DNA of 5,647 nucleotides from assembly GCA_945875195.1 (NCBI GenBank), contig CAMCJW010000203.1:1-5647 (forward strand). The letters run 5' to 3'. Source of the stretch: Chitinophaga pinensis. Lineage in GTDB: Bacteria; Bacteroidota; Bacteroidia; UKL13-3. The notes below the pieces were generated by a model. It saw only the letters and a program-made list of their open reading frames with translations, ran no database searches and was not told where the DNA came from. This document shows, in pieces, positions 1-5,647 of this stretch. Position 1 is the stretch's first letter. Each line of letters starts with the position of its first letter. The position numbers and the translations under genes were made by a program.

Positions 1-1
1 A

Positions 2-280
2 CCATTATGTTTGGTTCAATTTAAACATAACAACTATTTAATATATAACAAACTTGAGCCAAATGCAGGTAACGACCTTTTATTTTTAAAAAACTCATTC
101 ATTTCACAAATAGGCCTTCAAATTTCAGATAAGAAGATGGGATTCAGAATTCAATTTCAATCAGGTGTTTCTTATAACTTTACTAAGATACCAGATATGG
201 CAGAACAGTTCATTCCTAAAATTAGTAAAGACAAATACTTCAATATTATTAACTCAATTTCGCTTTTAAAAGTCTTTTAA
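2..280 (+). CDS. 3' end of an unidentified protein, possibly an outer-membrane beta-barrel (5' end outside window)
   Basis: The frame is open from the first full codon (CCA at 2-4) to the TAA at 278-280, giving at least 92 residues with no stop. The in-frame TTG at 11 is therefore more likely an internal codon than a start, and this is read as the tail of a longer gene that begins upstream. The residues contain alternating hydrophobic/polar stretches (for example GFRIQFQSGVSYNF) and the chain ends in an aromatic residue (SLLKVF at the C-terminus). Both are typical of the last strands of Bacteroidota outer-membrane beta-barrel proteins, which are assembled by the BAM machinery. No motif identifies a family, so the barrel assignment is an inference from strand-like periodicity only. 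It is co-directional with rlmN, but a 156-base gap with a separate promoter-like box suggests independent transcription. Confidence 0.5.
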   Translation, partial: PLCLVQFKHNNYLIYNKLEPNAGNDLLFLKNSFISQIGLQISDKKMGFRIQFQSGVSYNFTKIPDMAEQFIPKISKDKYFNIINSISLLKVF

Positions 281-422
281 ACCTTAAAATATATCCTACT
301 TATCAAACCCAAATTACCAAGATAGGCTGATTCTTGTTTATCCATTTGGCATTGGCTTAAATTTGGGCTTAACATATAAACTTCCAAACTAAGCTAATAT
401 GGGATTGAAAACTTAATTTGGT

Positions 423-430
423 TATATTTG
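423..430 (+). promoter_or_regulatory. Bacteroidota -7 promoter box TATATTTG in front of rlmN
   Basis: TATATTTG matches the Bacteroidota sigma-ABfr -7 consensus TAnnTTTG at every defined position. Only six bases (CAGTAG) separate it from the rlmN ATG, so transcription would begin at or within a few bases of the start codon. The -33 partner (TTTG/TTG, usually 19-21 bases upstream) is poor: TATG at 398-401 has the right spacing of 21, while ATTG at 404-407 is too close. The box is seen directly; promoter activity is inferred. Confidence 0.6.
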
Positions 431-436
431 CAGTAG

Positions 437-1504
437 ATGACAATTACGAAGAAAACTGATATTCGCTCACTGACTTTACCGCAACTGAAGGAGGCTTTTG
501 TTGAAAAAGGCGATAAAGCATTCCGCGGACAACAGGTGTATGAATGGTTATGGAAAAAATCTGCCCTTGATTTCGATACCATGACCAATATCAATTTTGA
601 AACCAGAAATTGGCTCAAGGAAAACTATGTGATCAATGCCATTCAAGTAGTTGATAAACAAATAAGCAATGATGGTACCATAAAAAGTAGCTTTAAATTG
701 CATGATGGTTTTTTGGTAGAGGGTGTGTTAATTCCTGCTGATGAGCGCATGACAGCCTGTGTGTCTTCTCAGGTGGGTTGTAGCTTAACTTGTAAATTTT
801 GTGCCACAGGCAAAATGGACCGAGCCAGAAATTTAACCCCAGATGAAATTTACGACCAAGTGGTGATTATTCGCAATTGGGCCATGCACCATTATGGCAA
901 GCCCCTTACTAATATTGTGTTTATGGGAATGGGTGAGCCATTATTGAACTATGCCAATGTAATGAAAGGCATAGAGAAAATAACCTCTCCAGAAGGCTTA
1001 GGAATGAGTCAGGATAGAATTACCGTTTCTACCGCAGGCATTGCAAAAATGATTATGAAATTAGCCGACGACAATGTGAAGTTTAACCTAGCATTGAGTC
1101 TGCATGCAGCAAACGACCTCAAGCGCAATCAAATTATGCCTATCAACGAAAGTAATAATTTAAAGGCAGTTGGTGAGGCATTGAAATATTTTTACGAAAT
1201 AACAGGCAAGCGAGTAACCTTTGAATACATAGCCTTTAAAGACTTCAATGAAAGTTTGCAAGACGCTAAAGAGCTATTAACCTTTTGCAAACAAGTGCCA
1301 AGTAAGGTAAATATCATTGAATACAATCCAACTGGTGATGGCGAATTTGAGAAAGCAGATGCCAATAAAATTGACCAGTTCTGTGCCTATTTAGAAAGAC
1401 ATGGCATTATTGCCAAAGTAAGGCGCAGCAGAGGAAAAGACATTGATGCTGCTTGTGGTCAGTTAGCCAACAAACGCCATGAAGAAGCTTTGGTAATTGA
1501 ATAA
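437..1504 (+). CDS. rlmN: Dual-specificity 23S rRNA (A2503)/tRNA (A37) C2-methyltransferase RlmN
   Basis: Cytoplasmic radical-SAM enzyme that methylates C2 of adenosine 2503 in 23S rRNA and, in characterised homologues, adenosine 37 of some tRNAs. The 355-residue length is normal. The radical-SAM cluster motif CxxxCxxC is C115/C119/C122. C340, in DAACGQL near the C-terminus, corresponds to the methyl-carrying Cys355 of the E. coli enzyme, and C108 corresponds to its Cys118 partner. E95 matches E. coli Glu105. The SAM-binding GEP motif (GMGEPLLN, about 164-171), VSTAGI (197-202) and SLHA (221-224) are present, and the N-terminal helical domain covers roughly 1-90. All key residues are intact, so the enzyme should be active. 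The ATG start is fixed by an in-frame TAG immediately before it (434-436). No Shine-Dalgarno is visible and the promoter box lies almost on the start codon. The gene converges with the peptidase gene with no spacer. Confidence 0.97.
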   Translation: MTITKKTDIRSLTLPQLKEAFVEKGDKAFRGQQVYEWLWKKSALDFDTMTNINFETRNWLKENYVINAIQVVDKQISNDGTIKSSFKLHDGFLVEGVLIPADERMTACVSSQVGCSLTCKFCATGKMDRARNLTPDEIYDQVVIIRNWAMHHYGKPLTNIVFMGMGEPLLNYANVMKGIEKITSPEGLGMSQDRITVSTAGIAKMIMKLADDNVKFNLALSLHAANDLKRNQIMPINESNNLKAVGEALKYFYEITGKRVTFEYIAFKDFNESLQDAKELLTFCKQVPSKVNIIEYNPTGDGEFEKADANKIDQFCAYLERHGIIAKVRRSRGKDIDAACGQLANKRHEEALVIE

Positions 1505-3262
1505 TTATTCTAGTCTCAACAATTTAACCACACTCCTATTTCCTTCTTCATCTTTTATAGAAAGAAAATAAGTGCCTGTTTTTAGTTGTTCTGGTTTGAT
1601 GCCAATTTCATTTGAAAATGTAGGAATATCAAATACCATCCTACCTTCTATGTCATAAACAACTCCTTGGATCAAACCGCCATTTGGTTTTTGAATAATT
1701 ACAGCTGATGTACCTTTGGCAAATCCATCTGAATTGTAAATTTTCATATTCAAAGCTGAACCCAATGTTTCATTCAAAGAAGTAACAGCCTTAAAGCCGC
1801 GTTGCTCCAATCTTGTTTTTAATTCAACGGCATGCGCATAACCATACAAGATGCTATCAGCTTGCATGAGTAAATCGGCGGCATTTTGCATATTCATTTC
1901 AGGAAAATAGCTGTAAATGGAGTTCAATAATAATTTTGTGGATACCTCTCTCCCTAAATCCTGACCAATATCATTGAGCATACTGCTCCAAATTGAAGAG
2001 GATTCATAGGCATCTGTAGATAGGTCTTTTGGGTAAACATTGGGCTTATTGGCATCTCTTCCGGGCCAGAATTCGTTGTGTCCATCCCAATTAAAAACCC
2101 AACGCCAATTGTAATTGCTAATGGCTCTTGAATATTGACAGGCCATAAAATCACAATTTGCTTCTTCCATTGCCAAACGTTGCAATGAACCTAAAGAATT
2201 GGGGGCAATAAAATAAAAAATACCATGACTGTATTCATGAATAACCACATCGGCATCTTCGGCATCTGGCACACCACCCGTTCCAAAATACAAGGCGGGA
2301 TTAGCGTTGGAATAGGAGAACCGAGATTGATCTTGACCTTGATAAGCGGTTGGATCAACCTTGATAACAAACATGGAATCGAAAGGCATGCCAATAGATT
2401 TCAAATATTTTCGAACTTGCTCAATATGATAAAGGCAATTCATCTCTCTAAACTTGCTGCTACTTCTTGTAAAGTTAAAGTTTGCTTGTTTCGACTTAAA
2501 AACAACTTGGTTTGGAGCCTCCAAATCCTCAATTTGTGCATATGGTGATTGCGCATAAAAAGTATCATTTTTTAGCACCAATGTAACATCAACAGTTTTG
2601 AGTTCGGCAGTTAACTCTGGCGCATCTGCTCCATTGTAATTCTTGTACAAGCCGCCTTGTCCGTATGTTTTCTGCGCAGTTGTAAGCGGATCAGGATTAA
2701 AAACTTTTGTTTTAACAATGGTATCTTTTCCAAGAAATAAATCTAGTGGCTTTTTACTTAACAAGTTTCCTTTTTCATCAAAAACATGTTCTTCCATTTC
2801 GCCCATTTCATTTGGCATTATTGCAATTCTAACCGATTGCCAATTTCCATTATTAGATAAATAGGCCAGCTCATTTTGAGGAATTTTAGCAGTAAAATTT
2901 GAAACGGGCAATAATACATGGATTGGAATCAATGAACTAAAAAAACTCAATACTTGATAATTTTTAGAAAGGTTTACTTTAACGCTAGCCCCATAAACAT
3001 TGACACCTTGGTGTTTCTGACAAAAAGTGAGATGAAAGCCAATTTCACTTTCTCTTAATGTCAATAACTCAATTTTATTTTGGTTTGTTTTGAGCCAAGG
3101 GTTTTGAACTAGCACCTTTTCAATAGCAATTTGGGTGGGCGAGCTAGGTATATTTTTTGTGCTTGCAGATAGGCTATTGGCAAAACCCAAAAGCATGAAT
3201 GATATTATAAGCAAAAAAGCTATAAAACACTGTACTTTACCTTTTAAAAATTTACTAAACAT
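1505..3262 (-). CDS. Secreted thermolysin/fungalysin-like zinc metallopeptidase with probable T9SS sorting domain
   Basis: Predicted extracellular gluzincin protease of 585 residues. Order: signal peptide (about 1-33: lysines, then a long hydrophobic stretch FIAFLLIISFMLLGFA); an FTP-type propeptide (about 45-170, with QGVNVYGASVKVNLS near 85-99); a peptidase domain (about 200-490) with the zinc motif HEYSHG (H342, E343, H346) and the downstream glutamate ligand in EEANCD (E367, D371); then a C-terminal beta-sandwich (about 505-585) with VYDIEGRMV, LKTGTYFLSI and a basic end, like T9SS type A sorting domains although the usual YPNP opening is absent. The HEYSHG form and length suit M36/M4-like proteins of Bacteroidota; the substrate is unknown. 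A six-codon longer form from TTG at 3280 is open, but ATG at 3262 is preferred: it gives a cleaner signal peptide and has AGGAAG (3269-3274) six bases upstream. Where relatives usually have a catalytic histidine, residue 419 appears to be tyrosine. Confidence 0.87.
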   Translation of the reverse strand: MFSKFLKGKVQCFIAFLLIISFMLLGFANSLSASTKNIPSSPTQIAIEKVLVQNPWLKTNQNKIELLTLRESEIGFHLTFCQKHQGVNVYGASVKVNLSKNYQVLSFFSSLIPIHVLLPVSNFTAKIPQNELAYLSNNGNWQSVRIAIMPNEMGEMEEHVFDEKGNLLSKKPLDLFLGKDTIVKTKVFNPDPLTTAQKTYGQGGLYKNYNGADAPELTAELKTVDVTLVLKNDTFYAQSPYAQIEDLEAPNQVVFKSKQANFNFTRSSSKFREMNCLYHIEQVRKYLKSIGMPFDSMFVIKVDPTAYQGQDQSRFSYSNANPALYFGTGGVPDAEDADVVIHEYSHGIFYFIAPNSLGSLQRLAMEEANCDFMACQYSRAISNYNWRWVFNWDGHNEFWPGRDANKPNVYPKDLSTDAYESSSIWSSMLNDIGQDLGREVSTKLLLNSIYSYFPEMNMQNAADLLMQADSILYGYAHAVELKTRLEQRGFKAVTSLNETLGSALNMKIYNSDGFAKGTSAVIIQKPNGGLIQGVVYDIEGRMVFDIPTFSNEIGIKPEQLKTGTYFLSIKDEEGNRSVVKLLRLE

Positions 3263-3477
3263 ATACCACTTCCTTTTCAATTTTATTAAATACTCTCTCA
3301 GTATGTAAAGCAGTTAAAACAATCTCTATTCTACTAGGTTTTACTTCAAAGATAATACCTTGTTGCGATTTCTTTTGAATCAATAGCAAAAATAAAAGCC
3401 AAAAACTTGCTGCCCTTGTCTTTAAATTCCCCAGTAGCTGATTCAACAATTGTAAAAAAGGTATCGGGGTAACTCAT
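3255..3477 (-). pseudogene. yigZ: Remnant of a YigZ/IMPACT-family gene, internally deleted and frameshifted
   Basis: From ATG at 3477 the minus strand encodes 43 residues (stop TGA at 3346-3348). They contain GEFKDKGSKFLAF, the N-terminal signature of the YigZ/UPF0029/IMPACT family, here at residues 16-28 and followed by IFAIDSKEIA. Intact members are about 200 residues; here only 43 remain before the stop. The downstream frame, shifted by +1, stays open to TAG at 3255-3257 and reads EVKPSRIEIVLTAL followed by HTERVFNKIEKEV, a strand-plus-helix pattern compatible with the C-terminal DUF1949 domain of the family. That second assignment is an inference. The start overlaps the transporter stop as ATGA, and the end overlaps the peptidase ATG by 8 bases (ATGTTTAG), so both original gene junctions appear preserved while the middle (about 130 residues) is missing. 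The function of intact YigZ is poorly defined. A short functional peptide cannot be excluded. Confidence 0.7.
3269..3274 (-). promoter_or_regulatory. Shine-Dalgarno-like AGGAAG deciding the peptidase start
   Basis: On the minus strand the purine run AAAAGGAAG ends six bases before the ATG at 3262. It supports that ATG over the in-frame TTG at 3278-3280, which lies upstream of the run. The run sits inside the last codons of the yigZ remnant frame, which fits translational coupling. Bacteroidota depend little on Shine-Dalgarno pairing, so the site is suggestive only. Confidence 0.45.
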
Positions 3478-4322
3478 GAAAATGAAATCAATAGAATGGC
3501 TAGAATTGCTAGGCTCAGGCCTATTAAATTTTGCTTGGTTAAATGCTCATTAAATGCAATAAATGCGATTAAAGTAGATAGGGCAACTATCCCAATATTA
3601 TTAATTGGAAAGATATAAGAAGCAGGGAAAGCTCCAAGTGTTTTCACTAGAAAATACATGCTAAAATAATTGGGTATCCCTAAAAAAAATCCCCATAAAA
3701 TGGCTTTTCTATTCAGTTTTAGGTTCAGTACAAACAACAAAATCATTCCAGCAACAAAAGCAAAAAAGAAAGCTGAGGTAACAATATCGTCGGCTGAAAA
3801 AGGCGGAATAAAATGCTCTTCTAAATAATTTAATAGCGTATCAATACTGCCACTCCCTAAAAAAACCAATACTGGCAGAAACCATAAATGAGCCAATTTT
3901 GTGCTTCCCCCATCCTTTTTATTACTGATAAAATAAACCGCAATTAAAGATATTGAAATGCCGACCATTTTGGGGGCATTGAGGGTCTCGTTGTACAGCA
4001 TCCAAGCCATTAAAACTGGCACCACCACGGACAATTTGGCTGCTACCATGCTTGCTGAAACACTTATTTTTTGGGCAGTTAAAGCAATGCAATAAAAGAT
4101 ACCCATAAACAACAAGCCCAATAAAATGGCAAAATAAATCCACTCCGAATTCCACACTGCTTTCGACCAAAGTGTATTATCTGCAAAGAAACTACCTATG
4201 ATACTGCATGTAAAATAATTGACAATGATGGCTTGAAAAGTATCTACCTTTTTCAATTCAAACACCTTAAAAAAGCTAACTGTTATAGAGGAAAAAAGTA
4301 TACTTAATAGCAAAAAAATCAT
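3474..4322 (-). CDS. EamA/DMT-superfamily inner-membrane transporter, substrate unknown
   Basis: A 282-residue very hydrophobic protein with about ten membrane segments (roughly 1-20, 30-47, 62-83, 88-109, 117-133, 146-164, 181-201, 208-226, 231-256 and 264-282), the two-times-five arrangement of EamA-type drug/metabolite transporters. Family-like features include the conserved stretch after segment 3 (KISVSASMVAAKLSVVVPVL, about 85-104) and an E in the short loop after segment 4 (YNETLN, 110-115), mirrored in the second half by FNEHLTKQNLIG (257-268). The start ATG overlaps the ribD stop as ATGA, and its own stop overlaps the yigZ-remnant start in the same way, so it is probably translated by coupling to ribD. 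Some DMT proteins (RibN) move riboflavin, so a flavin-related cargo is conceivable, but nothing in the sequence fixes the substrate. Confidence 0.9.
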   Translation of the reverse strand: MIFLLLSILFSSITVSFFKVFELKKVDTFQAIIVNYFTCSIIGSFFADNTLWSKAVWNSEWIYFAILLGLLFMGIFYCIALTAQKISVSASMVAAKLSVVVPVLMAWMLYNETLNAPKMVGISISLIAVYFISNKKDGGSTKLAHLWFLPVLVFLGSGSIDTLLNYLEEHFIPPFSADDIVTSAFFFAFVAGMILLFVLNLKLNRKAILWGFFLGIPNYFSMYFLVKTLGAFPASYIFPINNIGIVALSTLIAFIAFNEHLTKQNLIGLSLAILAILLISFS

Positions 4323-5371
4323 AAGTTTAGGTATTGGGTCATTTGAATAACATCTATATTATCTTGTTGAATAATTTTACCCGAAATAGTTGGCGCTTCA
4401 ATGCCGTTAGAAATGTTTTTAGGCGAGTAAAAAACAATGGCCTCATTCCAATAATTATTTGCAATGAGGTGATTTAATAAGGTTGCTCCGCCTTCTACCA
4501 CTATGCTTTGTAGGTTATGTTCAAATAATAAATCTAAAAGCTGTTTGAACCAATCTTCCTTAAAATTTAATTTTAAAAATACATTGTTACCGTCAATTTC
4601 ATCTTTAATTCTATTGGCAATAAATGTTTTTTGTGATTGGTCGAATAGCTTCAAGGTATTTGGCAAACGCAGGTGCTGGTCTAATACAATTCTAGCAGGT
4701 GCTCGACCTTCCCAAGCTCTGTTGTTAAGCGCTGGATTATCTGTTAAGGCAGTATTGGTGGCAACCATAATGGCATCTTCTTGGGTTCGCCACTTGTGCA
4801 CCAATTTTTGAACCAACATGCCCGTAATATGCCTTTCTTCTTCAAATTTTTCGGCACTCATTTTATTGGCATCCGGAGAAATGAAACCATTTCTGGTTTG
4901 CGCCCATTTTAAAATAACATAAGGTTTGTTTGTAGTATAAAAATGGATAAACCTTTTGTTGAGATTTAAGCATTGTTCATTTAAAACATTCAGCTCCACC
5001 TCAATTCCTGCGGCACGCAATAAAGCGATACCCTTCCCTGCCACAAGAGGATTTGGATCGAGCATACCTACCACTACTTTTTTAATTTTGTACGATATAA
5101 TAAGGTTGGCACAAGGTGGTGTTTTACCTATATGTGCACATGGTTCAAGGTTCACATATAAAGTAGCCTCTGGTATTAACTCTCTTTTTAATACTGAGTT
5201 GATTGCATTTACCTCTGCGTGGGAACTGCCAAATTTCTGATGCCATCCCTCTCCAATAATTTGGTTGTTATGAACCAAAACGGCTCCTACCATTGGGTTT
5301 GGCGAAACATTACCCGCACCCAAACGAGCTAATTCTAAACAACGTAGCATCCAAAATTCAGTAACATTCAT
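4319..5371 (-). CDS. ribD: Bifunctional riboflavin biosynthesis protein RibD (deaminase/reductase)
   Basis: Cytoplasmic enzyme performing two successive steps of riboflavin synthesis: deamination of the GTP-derived pyrimidine and NADPH-dependent reduction of its ribosyl side chain. The N-terminal CDA-like deaminase domain (about 1-145) has NVSPNPMVGAV (21-31), the HAE zinc/catalytic motif (H51, E53) and PCxxxGxTPPC (C78, C87). The C-terminal reductase domain (about 148-350) begins with KPYVILKWAQTRNG, has the HKWRTQEDAIMVATNT segment (192-207) and D211-N-P, and the VVEGGATLLN motif (291-300). At 350 residues it is near the usual length of about 360, and no key residue is missing. The ATG at 5371 gives the typical short N-terminus before the FWMLRCLELA helix. 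It is the first gene after a terminator, and no FMN riboswitch fits into the short upstream gap. Its stop overlaps the transporter start. Confidence 0.97.
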   Translation of the reverse strand: MNVTEFWMLRCLELARLGAGNVSPNPMVGAVLVHNNQIIGEGWHQKFGSSHAEVNAINSVLKRELIPEATLYVNLEPCAHIGKTPPCANLIISYKIKKVVVGMLDPNPLVAGKGIALLRAAGIEVELNVLNEQCLNLNKRFIHFYTTNKPYVILKWAQTRNGFISPDANKMSAEKFEEERHITGMLVQKLVHKWRTQEDAIMVATNTALTDNPALNNRAWEGRAPARIVLDQHLRLPNTLKLFDQSQKTFIANRIKDEIDGNNVFLKLNFKEDWFKQLLDLLFEHNLQSIVVEGGATLLNHLIANNYWNEAIVFYSPKNISNGIEAPTISGKIIQQDNIDVIQMTQYLNL

Positions 5372-5377
5372 ACCATT

Positions 5378-5385
5378 CGAATTTA
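5378..5385 (-). promoter_or_regulatory. Possible -7 promoter box TAAATTCG upstream of ribD
   Basis: Read on the minus strand, TAAATTCG fits TAnnTTTG with one mismatch (C for T) and lies exactly six bases before the ribD ATG, the same spacing as the rlmN box. A -33 TTTTG exists inside the terminator T-tract (5410-5414), but its 24-base spacing is longer than the usual 19-21. A ribD promoter is expected here because the preceding gene is closed by a terminator; the exact box is tentative. Confidence 0.35.
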
Positions 5386-5410
5386 CACATCAAGTTTGAA
5401 AATAAAAGGC

Positions 5411-5443
5411 AAAAAAAACGCTGGCAAAATTACCAGCGTTTTT
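5411..5443 (-). terminator. Rho-independent terminator of pruA
   Basis: An 11-base perfect inverted repeat has arms at 5414-5424 and 5433-5443 (core ACGCTGG/CCAGCGT) around an 8-base loop. On the minus strand the hairpin runs directly into eight T residues (complement of the A-run at 5411-5418). It starts nine bases beyond the pruA stop codon, so it serves pruA and separates it from ribD. The plus strand has a shorter, interrupted T-run, so the structure could work weakly in that direction, but no plus-strand gene runs into it. Confidence 0.9.
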
Positions 5444-5452
5444 ATTTATTCA

Positions 5453-5647
5453 TTATGCTTCCTTCATAAAATCATATTCGTATTTCACTGGCGGAACAAA
5501 GGTTTCTTTGATAGTTCTTAAACTCACCCAACGCATTAAATTGATCATTGCACCTGCTTTGTCATTGGTACCACTAGCTCTGGCACCACCAAATGGTTGC
5601 TGCCCAACTACCGCACCAGTTGGCTTGTCGTTGATATAAAAATTACC
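5453..5647 (-). CDS. pruA: 3' end of L-glutamate gamma-semialdehyde (1-pyrroline-5-carboxylate) dehydrogenase
   Basis: The last 64 residues of an aldehyde dehydrogenase whose 5' part lies beyond the right edge. The segment GNFYINDKPTGAVVGQQPFG leads into GARASGTNDKAGAMINLMRW, which is the hallmark C-terminal region of the P5C dehydrogenases that oxidise glutamate semialdehyde to glutamate with NAD+ in proline catabolism. The PFGG(A)RxSG stretch in ALDH enzymes is part of the conserved core next to the oligomerisation strand. The tail ETFVPPVKYEYDF is typical of Bacteroidota members. The stop is TAA (5453-5455), followed at once by a strong terminator. The catalytic cysteine and cofactor-binding residues are outside the window. 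Confidence 0.95.
   Translation of the reverse strand, partial: GNFYINDKPTGAVVGQQPFGGARASGTNDKAGAMINLMRWVSLRTIKETFVPPVKYEYDFMKEA

Noticed and set aside
11..13. TTG as start of an 89-residue gene at the left edge
   Set aside because: The frame is open to the window edge and no promoter or start context is visible, so a gene truncated by the window is simpler.
308..367. Inverted repeat CCCAAATT (308-315) / AATTTGGG (360-367) as a terminator
   Set aside because: The stem is 8 bases with a 44-base loop and no T-run follows, so it is not a convincing intrinsic terminator.
394..618. Minus-strand 74-residue open frame across the rlmN start
   Set aside because: It overlaps the rlmN promoter and N-terminus on the opposite strand and has no recognisable features.
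2225..2548. 107-residue plus-strand open frame inside the peptidase gene
   Set aside because: It is antisense to a well-supported conserved domain that includes the zinc motif, and shows no recognisable protein features.
3278..3280. TTG as start of the peptidase (six residues longer)
   Set aside because: The ATG at 3262 has a purine-rich AGGAAG six bases upstream and gives a standard signal peptide; the TTG has neither advantage and lies within the yigZ remnant frame.
3347..3354. TATCTTTG on the minus strand, a perfect TAnnTTTG, as a separate peptidase promoter
   Set aside because: It lies inside the yigZ remnant at its stop codon with no TTTG at 19-21 bases upstream. It could be chance in AT-rich DNA; kept only as a possibility.
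4503..5240. Plus-strand open frames (4503-4811 and 4956-5240) opposite ribD
   Set aside because: Both are shadows of the conserved RibD coding sequence, with no start signals or family resemblance.
5372..5452. FMN riboswitch (RFN element) before ribD
   Set aside because: The gap is only 81 bases and is mostly taken up by the pruA terminator; none of the conserved RFN stems is visible.

Overview
The window looks like an ordinary chromosomal segment of a Bacteroidota bacterium. The base composition is AT-rich, a promoter box of the TAnnTTTG type lies in front of rlmN, the secreted peptidase ends in a domain resembling the type IX secretion (T9SS) sorting domain, and the 5' region of most genes lacks a Shine-Dalgarno sequence. 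The protein sequences read like those of the Chitinophagales/Sphingobacteriales side of the phylum, but that finer placement is a guess.

Layout. At the left edge (2-280, +) is the 3' end of an unidentified gene that may be an outer-membrane beta-barrel. A 156-base gap carries a promoter-like box right before rlmN (437-1504, +), the 23S rRNA/tRNA adenine C2 methyltransferase. Everything to the right is on the minus strand. Read in its direction of transcription, the order is: 3' end of pruA (proline catabolism, right edge), a strong intrinsic terminator, ribD (riboflavin synthesis), an EamA/DMT-family membrane transporter, a broken yigZ/IMPACT-family gene, and a secreted HEYSH metallopeptidase. 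The peptidase and rlmN converge with no base between their stop codons.

How the genes fit together. ribD, the transporter and the yigZ remnant are joined by ATGA stop/start overlaps, and the remnant's last reading frame ends 8 bases inside the peptidase gene. The whole block is therefore probably one transcription unit with coupled translation. Coupling to ribD makes a flavin-related substrate for the transporter worth testing. The terminator isolates this unit from pruA.

The most notable points are the previously unlabelled yigZ remnant (N-terminal 43 residues in one frame, a probable C-terminal piece in another), the probable leaderless start of rlmN, and a possible loss of the transition-state histidine in the peptidase. 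I see no sign of a mobile element, CRISPR array, RNA gene, defence system or other undescribed multi-gene system in this window.
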